Assembly: GCA_946188155.1 (NCBI GenBank)
Contig: CAMHUC010000041.1
Location: 1-33,418 of the forward strand
Direction of reading: 5' to 3'
From: an uncultured bacterium
GTDB lineage: Bacteria > Bacteroidota > Bacteroidia > Bacteroidales > Bacteroidaceae
DNA: 33,418 bases
In this document: positions 9,296 through 18,046 of the stretch, piece after piece
How the letters are laid out: every line of letters starts with the position of its first letter
Position numbering within the stretch: the stretch's first letter is position 1
Made by a program: the position numbers and the translations under genes
The notes under the pieces: generated by a model
Databases searched by the model: none
Seen by the model: the letters and a program-made list of their open reading frames with translations, nothing else
What the model was told of the DNA's origin: nothing

Positions 9296-10044
9296 ACTCC
9301 AAGTCCCTCCCAATCGTTAATCAGTCCTTCCACGATGTTCTTGCCAGTGAAGTATGCTGCCCAGGAGTCCACATCGATAGCCAATAGAAGATTGTTCATG
9401 TCGCTGCAATACTGGCACATCATCGTGATAGCCTCCATCTTGTAGCGTATCTCCAGCAGGTGGGTATAGATGCGGTTGGCCAGTGTCAGACGCTCGTAGC
9501 GGTCGATGAAGTTATATCCGTCACCTCCGCCACTGGCAGGTGTGCCGACATTGGGAACATCCTTGCTCTTCTTGATAGGGTTCTGCACCTTGCCGTTGTT
9601 GACAATATCCACGAAGTCCTTCACCAGCGACTCTGTTTCCAGCACAATGTCCATGATCTCATTGAGGCAGATGACATAGTTCTTGGCAGGTGACTTGCTC
9701 ATGTACTTCAATACGACAGGCACATCCTTGAAAATCTCAGCCACACAAGCGCCAATCTCCACATAATATTGAGACTCGGCACCGAAACCGCTGACGTTCT
9801 CCATCGACATCTTATAGAGTTCCTTGATGGTGGCCATCGTCGCGGTGTACTGCATGAGCTTCTGCTGCTTGCTGCTGATGGAGTCCAGACGGCTGTTGTG
9901 CTGACTCTCGATAAGCTCCTGAGAGGCGGCATTGGTAGTGACAGCCCCAGTAGTCCACGGGTCGAAGACTACTCTCCAAGCAGCATTTGCCCTGACAGTC
10001 AGCAGGACTGCAGCCAATAGGATGATGATTTTTGCTCTTACCAT
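9292..10044 (-). CDS. Exported TraI-like tra protein (DUF4141-like, possible VirB5 role)
   Basis: A 250-residue protein with signal peptide (MVRAKIIILLAAVLLTVRANA). The mature part is helical, with a 'GTPASGGGDGYNF' flexible loop near residue 170 and the end 'VEGLINDWEGLGV'. In CTnDOT-type elements traG is followed by traI, a periplasmic helical protein, and this gene overlaps the traG stop by 7 nt, so it occupies that slot. The early 'TTNAASQELIESQHNSRLDSISSKQQKLMQYTATMATIKELY' character (long helices, Gln/Ser-rich) recalls VirB5/TraI proteins that decorate the pilus. I did not find an unmistakable DUF4141 signature. Confidence 0.72.
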   Translation of the reverse strand: MVRAKIIILLAAVLLTVRANAAWRVVFDPWTTGAVTTNAASQELIESQHNSRLDSISSKQQKLMQYTATMATIKELYKMSMENVSGFGAESQYYVEIGACVAEIFKDVPVVLKYMSKSPAKNYVICLNEIMDIVLETESLVKDFVDIVNNGKVQNPIKKSKDVPNVGTPASGGGDGYNFIDRYERLTLANRIYTHLLEIRYKMEAITMMCQYCSDMNNLLLAIDVDSWAAYFTGKNIVEGLINDWEGLGV

Positions 10045-12896
10045 AGTGACATGACATTTTGATGATTGTTTACTTGTCGGGCAAAGTCGAGGTATTTGGC
10101 TACCTTGGCCTGCTTGCGGTCTCGCTCTATCTCTATGATGGCAGTCTGGATGTTCCCAAAGTGACGCTCATAGATTTTCAGGGCTTCCTTCTCCAGTCGC
10201 TCAGTGGTATATGCCCAATAGCATTCGGGCGGTTCCTCCACTCCAAACACATCCCAGGTATCACCACGTCGAATCCAGACCTCACGGAAATAGGCACGCC
10301 CCTCTTTATTCTTCAGACTGTTGATAGTGAAGATCTGCTGGAGTTGCACCTGCGTGAGCCCCAACTGTTCTGCCACGTTCTGATAGTTATCCTTGAACTT
10401 CGACTGGTCAAGCAGGATGGTAACATCGGCATTGGCTACGACGGCTTTCTTCAGGATGTCAGACGATAGCAGGTCTTCAAGTTCCTGCGTGACCACTCCG
10501 GCAATACCATTGAACTTACGCACGGTCTTGAAAAGGAACTGGAGGTATGCAGCCATACGGGGCGTGGCTACGGCTTTCCATGCCTCTTCGATGATGATGG
10601 CCTTGCGTCCTTTCTTCAGGCGCATCTTTTGTAGGAACACGTCCATGATAATCAAGACGACAATAGGGAAAAGAACAGGGTCTTCCTTAATCTTGTCAAT
10701 CTCGAACACCACGAACTTCTGTTCAAACAGTGAGGCATCGGCATCGTTGTTCAGCGTGTACTCCAGCTCTCCGCCCTTGTAGAATCGACCTAACAAAGCG
10801 GAGAAGTCGGCAATACGGAAGCTGACACTCTTATCCTTGCATATCTGCGGGATGCGCTCCAAGGCAAACTCATAGAAGGAGTTGAAAGACAGTTCTTTTA
10901 CCTTCAGTTTACGACGGCGTTCCTCCATCTTGTCCACCTCCTCATTGAGTTTCATCAGATAGGTGCCCTCCATCAGTTCGGGAGTCAGACGGGAAAGCTG
11001 GTTCTCGGCAGCGGCAATCTCACCTTCAGATGCGGCACTGTCGTTGGCGAGGTTCCTCAGTTTTTCAGCCCAGCGACGTTTTTTCTCCTTCTCCATGCGC
11101 TCTTTTTCCTCATCAGTGATAGCGGCTTCAGGTTCATCGGAAGGCTCAGATGTCTGTTGTTCCTGCTCGGCATACTTCTTTTCCAGTTCTTCCTCAAACT
11201 TGTCATAGTTGCCATTCATCTTGTCCTTCAGGGTCAGCAGACGGATGATGTCCTTACGCTCCTGTTCCGTGAACTTCTCAAAGGGATGGAAGTATGCCTC
11301 GTAGTATTCCACGATGACCTGATTGACCACCAATTCCTCCACATCATCGGGTGCTTTCTCTCCGATGTAGATAAGGAAGACAAGTGTTTTGAGGAAGTTC
11401 TTCTTCTCGCCGAAGTTATCCTCATACTCCTCACGGGTAATCTTGAAGGGGTTCATGGAGATAGGCCGCTCTTTGGAGTAGGTGATATAGGTGCCATGAT
11501 AGTAACGGCAGATACCTTCGTAGGAGTCACCCGTATCAACCAGAACAATATCCGTGTCCTGAATGAGCAACTGGCGGACTACGCTGTTCATATGAAACGA
11601 CTTGCCGCTGCCACTTGGCCCGATGCACAGGAAGTTTGCATTATTGGTATGCTTGATCTTGCCCTCCTTGCCAGTGAAGTCAATGCCGATGGGCAGTCCG
11701 TCACGGTCAGTATAATACACCAATAGTGGCGAAAGCTCCGTCTGCTTGGTATGCTCCTTGAAGAAAAGACATACGGCAGCATCCGATAGCGTCAGGAACA
11801 GGTCGTAGTCGGGATTAAACGTATAGGCATTGCCGGGGAAGGATGCCTGAAACAACTCCAACTGGTTATAGGCAGTACGCGACGGCATGATGCCACAGCC
11901 GTAGAGTTTCGTCTCGATGAACGATGAAACTGGCGTAACCTTGTTCAGCGGACAGCACACGATGATATTGAAATTGGTATTGACCAACAGTTTATTGTCT
12001 GCTGCCAGCATATCCAGGACAGCATCAATATCAGCCTTGGCAATCTTGTTCGACGGGTCAGGCATGGAGCCGTGACGCTTCGACTTGCTTTCCAGTTTGC
12101 GCTTCAACTTCTGCTGGGCGGGAATCTGGATAACCTGATTGTAGATGATACAGTCGGCAAAAGGAACATTGGTCAGGAAACCGAACAAGTCTGTGGCAAT
12201 GCGATAACCGTTGACGGGTACAGGCAGATACGGCTTTACGACTGTCGGCATGTCGATCACGTCCACATCCACCAACGAGAAGGAGCGAACGGCACGGTCA
12301 CCGATGGTCAGGTACTCGTCGCTGGCCTTGAAGTTGTTGACGCTGTAGGCATCATCCTTGAAACGGATGGTCATGAAGCGGTGCAGGTAGTCGCTCACAT
12401 CATTCTTGTTCAGTTTGTAGTACCAGATGTTCTTGTCAGAGAGAATATCGCACACCTTCGCCACCTTGGCATGGAAGTCCATCCATTTTTTGGGGTCGTA
12501 CTTGATGAACATGTTCTTGTTAGCCTCCTGCGTGATGACGAGGAAGGTGCGGATGTCGGTATATTCCCTGCCCTCAAAGTAGCGGAAGTAACTCTGAGAG
12601 AGAAATTCCATGCCGGGCGAAATGTCATGATGATAGCCTTTCTTGCAGAAAATGTCCTGCTTCTGAAGGGCATAGCCTTCACCCAGTGTCTGCACGATGT
12701 TGCTCAGCACGTCACAGAACTGCATATACAGCTCGGCATCAGTGCTGAAGCGAGGCACTGGATTCTTTATTTCAAGGATGACGGAACAATCGCCCTGCTT
12801 CGACCAGAGTACGGTGTTCAGAAGTCTGCCGCGCTCGTCCTTGATGTCTTGAAGCTGGGCAAAGAGTCTGTCAAACGGTCTTTTCTTTGTGCTCAT
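10038..12896 (-). CDS. traG: TraG conjugation ATPase (VirB4-like)
   Basis: A 952-residue cytoplasmic motor ATPase that powers assembly of and transfer through the type IV secretion channel. The N-terminal half is the VirB4 regulatory part. A perfect Walker A GPSGSGKS has its Lys at about 432, and a Walker B 'AIIIEEAW' has Glu-Glu near 770/771. Then come 'GVVTQELEDLL' and the family ending region 'INSLKNKEGRAYFREVWIRRG'. An insertion at about residues 565-672 is strongly charged and coiled-coil-like, which makes this protein longer than the usual 830 or so. It starts 10 nt after traF and overlaps the next gene by 7 nt. Confidence 0.97.
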   Translation of the reverse strand: MSTKKRPFDRLFAQLQDIKDERGRLLNTVLWSKQGDCSVILEIKNPVPRFSTDAELYMQFCDVLSNIVQTLGEGYALQKQDIFCKKGYHHDISPGMEFLSQSYFRYFEGREYTDIRTFLVITQEANKNMFIKYDPKKWMDFHAKVAKVCDILSDKNIWYYKLNKNDVSDYLHRFMTIRFKDDAYSVNNFKASDEYLTIGDRAVRSFSLVDVDVIDMPTVVKPYLPVPVNGYRIATDLFGFLTNVPFADCIIYNQVIQIPAQQKLKRKLESKSKRHGSMPDPSNKIAKADIDAVLDMLAADNKLLVNTNFNIIVCCPLNKVTPVSSFIETKLYGCGIMPSRTAYNQLELFQASFPGNAYTFNPDYDLFLTLSDAAVCLFFKEHTKQTELSPLLVYYTDRDGLPIGIDFTGKEGKIKHTNNANFLCIGPSGSGKSFHMNSVVRQLLIQDTDIVLVDTGDSYEGICRYYHGTYITYSKERPISMNPFKITREEYEDNFGEKKNFLKTLVFLIYIGEKAPDDVEELVVNQVIVEYYEAYFHPFEKFTEQERKDIIRLLTLKDKMNGNYDKFEEELEKKYAEQEQQTSEPSDEPEAAITDEEKERMEKEKKRRWAEKLRNLANDSAASEGEIAAAENQLSRLTPELMEGTYLMKLNEEVDKMEERRRKLKVKELSFNSFYEFALERIPQICKDKSVSFRIADFSALLGRFYKGGELEYTLNNDADASLFEQKFVVFEIDKIKEDPVLFPIVVLIIMDVFLQKMRLKKGRKAIIIEEAWKAVATPRMAAYLQFLFKTVRKFNGIAGVVTQELEDLLSSDILKKAVVANADVTILLDQSKFKDNYQNVAEQLGLTQVQLQQIFTINSLKNKEGRAYFREVWIRRGDTWDVFGVEEPPECYWAYTTERLEKEALKIYERHFGNIQTAIIEIERDRKQAKVAKYLDFARQVNNHQNVMSLW

Positions 12897-12906
12897 TCTC
12901 TATCCT

Positions 12907-13191
12907 TTAATGATTGTACAGACCTTGATAGACAAAGATTCCCCTGTCATGCCGCTTGGCATGGAGTCCGCTTCGCTGCTTGACGTAAATCGTGATCAGT
13001 CCTGCGATGGCCAGTGCTATCATAGCAATGAAGCCAGCCAGTTTGCCCATCACGATAGAGAATACGATGAAGCCGATGAACGATACACCGATGGCTCCGG
13101 CTGCGTAGGTGAGGAACCTGCCTCTGATTCCCATGAACTCCAAAGGACGCTGTAGCCCTTTGAATACGGGATAGCCATTATAGTTTTGCAT
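12907..13191 (-). CDS. traF: Conjugative transposon protein TraF (DUF4133)
   Basis: Start at ATG 13191 gives MQNYNGYPVFKGLQRPLEFMG, the standard opening of DUF4133/TraF; a further 15 in-frame codons upstream lack family character. At 94 residues with two membrane helices (about 28-50 and 52-72), it fits TraF, a VirB3-like small inner-membrane protein. The ending 'HDRGIFVYQGLYNH' is also family-like. It lies between traE and traG with a 10-nt gap to traG. Confidence 0.94.
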   Translation of the reverse strand: MQNYNGYPVFKGLQRPLEFMGIRGRFLTYAAGAIGVSFIGFIVFSIVMGKLAGFIAMIALAIAGLITIYVKQRSGLHAKRHDRGIFVYQGLYNH

Positions 13192-13277
13192 ATCAGTCTC
13201 TTTTGAAAAACAGAAAAGGAAATGCCCTACAGTCATCAGACGATGGCACGGGCATCTCCTTTTGTCACCGTTGGCTC

Positions 13278-13634
13278 TTACTTGAAGAACATGGGAAGTG
13301 CCTCCGACATGGCGATGAATGCCACACAGCCACCGATAGTCATCATAATCGTCTTCTTCACGTCCTGGTCTCCGTTCTGCATCTTGAAATAGACATTGAA
13401 CGAGCCGACAAGCACGATGACGGCAGCGATGGCTTTCATCAGATTGGCCACAGGGGTCTGATACGATGAAATCTCGGTGGTTGCCTTGGTGAAGCCTCCT
13501 GCGCCCTTACTGCTGGCATAGGTTGCCATGGCACAGAAGATGAACATGCCTACAAAGGAGGCGATGCGCTTCTTGGGGAGTTTCTTCCAGCCCTGCTGAA
13601 GGGCATTCTTAATAGGGTTAATTACTTGTAACAT
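13278..13634 (-). CDS. traE: Conjugative transposon protein TraE (DUF4134)
   Basis: A 118-residue small membrane protein with a basic N-terminus, a hydrophobic helix at about residues 26-42, a Gly-rich turn (SSKGAGGFTKATTEISSY) and two further helices. This is the DUF4134/TraE layout, comparable to VirB2/TrbC pilin-type proteins. It is preceded by a 169-nt gap (13635-13803), the largest inside the tra operon. That gap reads AT-rich at both ends with a GC-rich middle. I see no gene there and only a poor promoter match (TAAC then TTTTG on the minus strand), so an internal start of transcription is possible but not supported. Confidence 0.92.
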   Translation of the reverse strand: MLQVINPIKNALQQGWKKLPKKRIASFVGMFIFCAMATYASSKGAGGFTKATTEISSYQTPVANLMKAIAAVIVLVGSFNVYFKMQNGDQDVKKTIMMTIGGCVAFIAMSEALPMFFK

Positions 13635-13803
13635 AATAGTTTGTAAATCTTTTAAATTTGAAATCTATGTTACAATTTAAAGAACCAAGTGGTGGGGAGA
13701 GAAGTCTTAACGGGACTCCAAAGCATCCGCCTCTCGCGGGTACTGCGGCTTCGCTCCCTCTGTTAGCCGCCAAAAGTTAAAGTACAATATTAAAGGCTTA
13801 TGT

Positions 13804-14157
13804 TCAGGCAGCTTCTGGAATCTCATTCCATCCGGCTGCAATCTTTCCCAGGATGCTATCCTTACCCTTCTCTGCGAGTTCGTTAATCTTGGGAATCAGA
13901 TCTTCGATTTCTATTCTTCCGCTCATAACTTCTTGTTCGCTTTCTTCCTCTTTGGAGAGGTCTTTCCTTGTGTTATCCTTAACGACGGTCACGGGCTGAA
14001 ACTCTTTTGCCTCGTCACTGATGTCGATTTCCTCTTCTTCAACAGCCGCTTCCAGTGGAATGTCATCCTTCTTAAAATACTGGTCATAGGCAATCATCCC
14101 AAGATAGTAGCATATATAGCCGATGAAGATGACCGTTAGATAATCTCCGAATGTCAT
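13804..14157 (-). CDS. Small single-pass membrane protein in early tra region
   Basis: A 117-residue protein with one N-terminal membrane helix (MTFGDYLTVIFIGYICYYLGMIAY). A long acidic cytoplasmic or periplasmic tail follows (AAVEEEEIDISDEAKEF), ending in an amphipathic 'DLIPKINELAEKGKDSILGKIAAG'. Its ATG overlaps the stop of the DUF3127-like gene as ATGA, so translation is probably coupled. It occupies the traD-like position ahead of traE, and proteins of this shape are common there in Bacteroidetes elements. I do not recognise a named domain. Confidence 0.75.
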   Translation of the reverse strand: MTFGDYLTVIFIGYICYYLGMIAYDQYFKKDDIPLEAAVEEEEIDISDEAKEFQPVTVVKDNTRKDLSKEEESEQEVMSGRIEIEDLIPKINELAEKGKDSILGKIAAGWNEIPEAA

Positions 14158-14468
14158 GCTGTTGCTGCTGTTTGTGGATGGTTAGGTGAAGTTGCTGCGG
14201 CATTCTCACGTTCTACATTCCATGCACGGTTGCTACCATACCAATGATCATTCTTCTGTTCTGCTCTCGGGTCAAAGCTGACCTTCACACTTTCGTTCGG
14301 CTGGATGGCAAACTGCTTGATCTTGTCCTCGCCGAACACATCAAACAAAAGCCGCTTGGGGTACTGCTCTTCTGTTTCAAGCACATACTGTTGGCTCTGC
14401 CATTGGCCACGTGCAGTTGTACCGCTTTTGGGTGGCAATACTGCAATGATTTTTCCTTTGATTTCCAT
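14154..14468 (-). CDS. DUF3127-like OB-fold protein
   Basis: Start at ATG 14468 (MEIKGKIIAVLPPKSG, 104 residues) is preferred because the DUF3127 family begins 'MEI-x-GKII'; the in-frame 18 residues upstream carry no family signal. The core 'SQQYVLETEEQYPKRLLFDVFGEDKI' and 'VKVSFDPRAEQKNDHWYGSNRAW' match DUF3127, a small single-stranded-DNA-binding-like OB-fold family in Bacteroidetes. In a transfer operon it may protect or handle single-stranded DNA. The tail after residue 90 is Ala/Asn-rich and probably disordered. The stop overlaps the next start (ATGA). Confidence 0.85.
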   Translation of the reverse strand: MEIKGKIIAVLPPKSGTTARGQWQSQQYVLETEEQYPKRLLFDVFGEDKIKQFAIQPNESVKVSFDPRAEQKNDHWYGSNRAWNVERENAAATSPNHPQTAATA

Positions 14469-14531
14469 GTTGTTTATTACTTTTATGTTTATTACTTGAA
14501 CTGGGCTTGTCCGCTCAGTCACGTTGCTTCT

Positions 14532-15116
14532 TTAGATGGCGGCAGGAGGACACCAGGGGGCAAACTTTATTCCAACCTTCCGGGCGTGTTCTTCTCTGAC
14601 AGGATGGCGTTTCAGTTCCAAAGGGTAATAGATGGTGTTATTGCCTTTGAAAACGATGTAGCCATATCCCTTCAGTATAGAACGAAGTTGAATACGTTCA
14701 AGATTGCATACCAGTTTCATCTTGGTACGCTGCTCTAATCCAAAGGTGATTCTTCTACGTTCGGACTTTATGAGTGATGTGCGTATTCTTGAGCGCATCC
14801 GGCTTTCTTCTTCTGGAGTACGGGTAAGTCCCAACTGAATGGCCATTCTGCGCACTGTCCGCCAAGAGATATTTGTCTGGGCTGCAATCTCTTTGAGGGA
14901 GTGGTTAGGGTACATTTCCCTAACCAGTTCCTTAATCTGTTTTGTCTTGGTGACAGGCTCGCGTTTTACCAGTCCGAGTTTCTTGGCTTTACGTCGTAGC
15001 GTCCTTGTGCTGATGCCCAAACGTTGTGCTAATTGCTCGTTGGTCTCTATCTGATAGTTCTGACATAAGAGGTTGACCTGTTCCTCTGTCCACTCTATTG
15101 CTTCCTTTGTATTCAT
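14532..15116 (-). CDS. DNA-binding protein with two N-terminal helix-turn-helix units
   Basis: A 194-residue basic protein. Two similar HTH units follow each other: 'NEQLAQRLGISTRTLRRKAKKLGL' (about residues 27-50) and 'LKEIAAQTNISWRTVRRMAIQLGL' (about 74-97). The remainder is Arg/Lys-rich with no domain I know. It sits third in the tra operon, 5 nt after the DUF3408-like gene, so it may regulate tra or bind element DNA together with the ParA-like TraA. It is not a known CTnDOT Tra protein as far as I can tell. Confidence 0.8.
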   Translation of the reverse strand: MNTKEAIEWTEEQVNLLCQNYQIETNEQLAQRLGISTRTLRRKAKKLGLVKREPVTKTKQIKELVREMYPNHSLKEIAAQTNISWRTVRRMAIQLGLTRTPEEESRMRSRIRTSLIKSERRRITFGLEQRTKMKLVCNLERIQLRSILKGYGYIVFKGNNTIYYPLELKRHPVREEHARKVGIKFAPWCPPAAI

Positions 15117-15121
15117 AATAC

Positions 15122-15559
15122 CTATATTAAACTATCACGATGCTTATAACACTCACGAAACTCTCCTTTGTTCAACTCGATAAATGCACGAAGGATAGCA
15201 TTGACCATGTCCGTGGCAGACATGCGGTTTATATCACACGCTTTCAAGGCTTCAACAATGTCATCGTCTATCCAGTACATCTTTCGTCCGGTCTTTCTGA
15301 CACGATAGCCATAAGTCTCTCCGTACTTCAAGAAGGTGTTCCACATCAGGTTGCCCTCTTTGGGCAGGGCTGTTGTCACTGGGGTAGGTTCTGATGTAGC
15401 AGGTGCCGGGGTGGGGTGCTCTTGTATAAGTTCCCCTTGCCCGTTCTCAATGGGAGTAGCAGGCTGTGTCTGTCGCCCTTGGACTTCGAGCACCAGCCCT
15501 GCAATGTCGTCGGGCAGTTGCATCAGATCGTCGTGGGTCATTTCGTTCTTCTTTGCCAT
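15122..15559 (-). CDS. DUF3408-like tra protein (TraB/TraC position)
   Basis: Start at ATG 15559 (MAKKNEMTHDDLM) is chosen because GGAGAG lies 8 nt upstream, inside the last codons of traA. Longer in-frame starts overlap traA more deeply and lack such a site. The 145-residue protein has a Pro/Thr-rich linker (about residues 35-75) and a C-terminal ribbon-helix-helix-like segment (GRKMYWIDDDIVEALKACD...ATDMVNAILRAFIE), as in DUF3408 proteins. These usually follow traA and are likely ParB-like partners of the ParA ATPase. Confidence 0.82.
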   Translation of the reverse strand: MAKKNEMTHDDLMQLPDDIAGLVLEVQGRQTQPATPIENGQGELIQEHPTPAPATSEPTPVTTALPKEGNLMWNTFLKYGETYGYRVRKTGRKMYWIDDDIVEALKACDINRMSATDMVNAILRAFIELNKGEFRECYKHRDSLI

Positions 15560-15563
15560 TGCG

Positions 15564-16235
15564 TTACTCTCCATAGATTTTGTTGTAGATACAATCAAAA
15601 GCAGGTTTCACGATACCCTCCTGGGTGTTCATAAGGCTGACGGTGTTGTACCGCTGCATTTCCACGCGCTGCTCTATTTTAGGGGTGACGATACCGTACT
15701 TTGCCCATCCTTCATCCGTCTCAGCCCATAGTTTCCTTTCTCTCTCAGTGCCATATCGCTTATCGTGTCTGTTGACAACAAAGAATATCTGTGTTGCCAT
15801 AGACTTTACACGCTTCTTTAACTGAAGAATGAAGCCGAGGAAAGTCACGGTAGAGTTGATGCTTGTAGTCTCGTACTGATAGGGACAGACGATGTAGTCA
15901 GAGTGAACAAAGAGGGGAATAAGTCCCTGCTGAGCAAGGTTTCCCGGTGCATCTATCAACACAGTGCCGTTCAACTGACGCAGGTTCTGCATCAGGTTTT
16001 TCACATTCTCAGGGTCGGCAATGTTGAAAGCCTGTACCTTATACGGCTCTTTGAGGTCGCTGTATTTCTTGTGGTCAGCCTTGCGTTTCTCGAAGATGGT
16101 CTGCTGCCCATCGCAGTCAATTACGATGGTGCGCTGTCCCCTTGCAACAAGATAGTTGGCAAACAGGGTACACAGAGTTGTCTTGCCTACGCCGCCTTTT
16201 TGGTTGGCAAACGTGATGATAGTTGCTTCGTTCAT
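15564..16235 (-). CDS. traA: ParA-family ATPase TraA, first gene of the tra operon
   Basis: A 223-residue ParA/MinD ATPase. The deviant Walker A motif KGGVGKTT is at residues 13-20, 'TIVIDCDGQQT' follows at about 37, and the Walker B-like 'TVLIDAPGN' is at about 91. The gene lies directly behind the best promoter in the window (16430-16461) and a leader of roughly 190 nt with a long inverted repeat. ParA proteins here are thought to position or stabilise element DNA. The 3' end overlaps the ribosome site of the next gene, so they are probably translated together. Confidence 0.95.
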   Translation of the reverse strand: MNEATIITFANQKGGVGKTTLCTLFANYLVARGQRTIVIDCDGQQTIFEKRKADHKKYSDLKEPYKVQAFNIADPENVKNLMQNLRQLNGTVLIDAPGNLAQQGLIPLFVHSDYIVCPYQYETTSINSTVTFLGFILQLKKRVKSMATQIFFVVNRHDKRYGTERERKLWAETDEGWAKYGIVTPKIEQRVEMQRYNTVSLMNTQEGIVKPAFDCIYNKIYGE

Positions 16236-16260
16236 TTCTTTTTCAATTTAAAGATTTACA

Positions 16261-16367
16261 AATACTTGTTCTTAACTCTCGATGTCCATCCCAAAGGGAA
16301 AAGACAAAAACAGACTCCTTTTTGGTAGGCCATTTATAACTTGGAGTTGGGCCCCAGAACAAGTATT
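16261..16367 (-). promoter_or_regulatory. Leader of the tra operon with a 12-bp long-range inverted repeat
   Basis: In the untranslated leader of traA, AATACTTGTTCT (16261-16272) and AGAACAAGTATT (16356-16367) are perfect inverted copies 83 nt apart. In RNA they would form a 12-bp stem whose 3' arm lies about 25 nt before the traA start codon. The loop contains CCCAAAGGG. This could affect translation or antitermination of the whole tra operon; function is inferred. The wider 16236-16564 stretch (329 nt) has no gene. Confidence 0.55.
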
Positions 16368-16392
16368 CGCTGACGATGTACCAGTCATCACA

Positions 16393-16429
16393 CACCCGTC
16401 ATTATCGGGTGGTCAACCATTTTCGGGTG
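16393..16429. promoter_or_regulatory. Three CACCCG/CGGGTG hexamers at the tra transcription start
   Basis: CACCCG (16393-16398) and CGGGTG (16406-16411) form a perfect 6-bp inverted repeat with a 7-nt centre. A third CGGGTG lies at 16424-16429, exactly 18 bp further and directly next to the -7 box. Placement over the presumed start of transcription suggests an operator or a 5'-end RNA hairpin. Function is inferred only. Confidence 0.45.
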
Positions 16430-16461
16430 CAAAGTTACATATATTTCACGAAACCGCCAAA
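16430..16461 (-). promoter_or_regulatory. Bacteroidetes-type promoter of the tra operon
   Basis: Read on the minus strand, TTTG (16461-16458) is followed by 20 nt and then TAACTTTG (16437-16430). This matches the Bacteroidetes primary sigma consensus TTTG-N19..21-TAnnTTTG completely. Transcription should start near 16423 and read traA leftward. An AT-rich 9-bp inverted repeat (16474-16482 / 16493-16501) and two direct copies of AATTAGTCA (16463-16471, 16515-16523) lie just upstream. Confidence 0.8.
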
Positions 16462-16564
16462 CAATTAGTCAGAAATTTATAATATTGATATTTTATAAAT
16501 TCTTAATTTCATCAAATTAGTCAATATTCGTATCTGAAATATACATTTTCTGCAATTATGTAAC

Positions 16565-18046
16565 TTATTTCTTGTCTGATTCCTTAGGCAATGCCCATCC
16601 TTTGAGTTTTGCAACCTCATAATTGAATTTGTACCAAACATCTTCATCAAGGAACTCAAAGTGCATAGTACCTTTCTTGTATGCCTTGCATTTGAAGAAC
16701 CCCCAGATGAACCACTCTCCCCACTGTTCACGGTCATGGTGCCAATGAAGTCCTGCCACATGATCATAATTGGTGCCAGTGATGTAGCAAAGTGCCTTGC
16801 AGACATCTTCAAGCTGCTCTACATTATACCCCTGTAACTGTACGGTGGGATATGCCTCCTTGCCGTTCTTTGAACAATAGTAACTGCCATGACAGACATA
16901 TCGGTCGTGATAGCCTTGGCACATATAGGGTACTATGAACTTCTTATTGACCATATAATTTGCATTGGTTTTCCATTTCTCCCCTGCCGTATTGTTCTCT
17001 GCCGAGAAGGAACAAATCAGGTCAAAGGCTTCTACAAGTGCCTTTTGCATGCGTTGGCCGTTGGTCTGAATTACCATATCGATGACCCTGTAGATATTAC
17101 CCATCGTGAAAGGTACATTGGTCTGCTGTTCTATGAACTTGTTAATCTGCTCACGCAAATGCTTGGTAGCATATTTCTCCATGTTCAGTTTCTTGAAAAT
17201 GATGTGCCAGTAGTATTTCTGCAACTCTTTCTTGTATTGCTGATGGGTAACGTTGATGGCATCACCGCCATAGCCGCCTTTGATAGTTCCGAATCTGATG
17301 GGGATATACTCATATTCTCCAGCTTCGGGATATTGTGCCAGTTCATTGATTTTATTGGCTGCTTCCAGTGTCTCATCAAAGAGTTTAACGGCAGAGACAT
17401 AACGGTTTACAAGGTCACGCACGATGTTGTATTGCATAATTCCTTCCCGTTGGTTCATATTGGCTTCATCTTCGTCAATCTGTGAGAAATAGTAGCCGTC
17501 AAACTCTTTCTCTCCCTCGCCCTCTTTGTAGAGTTTGATAAGTGCCACGTGAACACGTGTCTGACGCTCTGCATTCTTGAACACCTCCCCCAGATATTCA
17601 TGTCTGCCGAATAATTCAACGGTTTCTATGAGTTGTTTGTTTTTCTCATAGTTCCAGCCTCTTTCAAGATTGTCCTCATTGCAAAGTGCTATGATGGTAC
17701 AACCGGCAGGTGCAATCTCAAAGGCATGGAGAATATGCCTGGCACCTTCGCTGAAAGGTGGGTTCATTACGATGTAGTCCACATGGCTCACCTGTTCCGA
17801 GGTCACGGTCATAAAGTCGTTGGCAATAATATCACACTTGCCATTAAGGAGTCTGCGGATGTTCGGGTCTTTCTCGCAAGCAATAACCTTTGCTGCTCCG
17901 TTCTCTTTCAGCCAGTCCACGATGTCGCCCTTACCAGCCGATGGTTCTAATACGGTCTTGTCCAAGATGTTCTCGCCCAACATCATCTGTTCAATCACTT
18001 CCCTTGGTGTAGGGTAGAAGTCTGCGTTGTCTGTGAAAATACTCAT
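16565..18046 (-). CDS. N6-adenine-type DNA methyltransferase with C-terminal DUF4942-like region
   Basis: A 493-residue protein. The N-terminus 'FYPTPREVIEQMM' leads to SAM-binding motif I (VLEPSAGKGDIVDWL, residues 32-46) and catalytic motif NPPF at 95-98. This is the class that methylates adenine N6. The C-terminal half, from about residue 200, resembles DUF4942, often fused to such methyltransferases in Bacteroidetes mobile elements. The start at 18046 is supported by AAAGG 5-9 nt upstream. No partner restriction enzyme is near, so it is likely an orphan methylase protecting element DNA from host restriction. It lies upstream of traA on the same strand but is separated by 329 nt with a separate tra promoter. 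Confidence 0.9.
   Translation of the reverse strand: MSIFTDNADFYPTPREVIEQMMLGENILDKTVLEPSAGKGDIVDWLKENGAAKVIACEKDPNIRRLLNGKCDIIANDFMTVTSEQVSHVDYIVMNPPFSEGARHILHAFEIAPAGCTIIALCNEDNLERGWNYEKNKQLIETVELFGRHEYLGEVFKNAERQTRVHVALIKLYKEGEGEKEFDGYYFSQIDEDEANMNQREGIMQYNIVRDLVNRYVSAVKLFDETLEAANKINELAQYPEAGEYEYIPIRFGTIKGGYGGDAINVTHQQYKKELQKYYWHIIFKKLNMEKYATKHLREQINKFIEQQTNVPFTMGNIYRVIDMVIQTNGQRMQKALVEAFDLICSFSAENNTAGEKWKTNANYMVNKKFIVPYMCQGYHDRYVCHGSYYCSKNGKEAYPTVQLQGYNVEQLEDVCKALCYITGTNYDHVAGLHWHHDREQWGEWFIWGFFKCKAYKKGTMHFEFLDEDVWYKFNYEVAKLKGWALPKESDKK

Noticed and set aside
12072..12983. 303-codon open frame on the plus strand
   Set aside because: Antisense to the VirB4-like traG; no domain or ribosome site.
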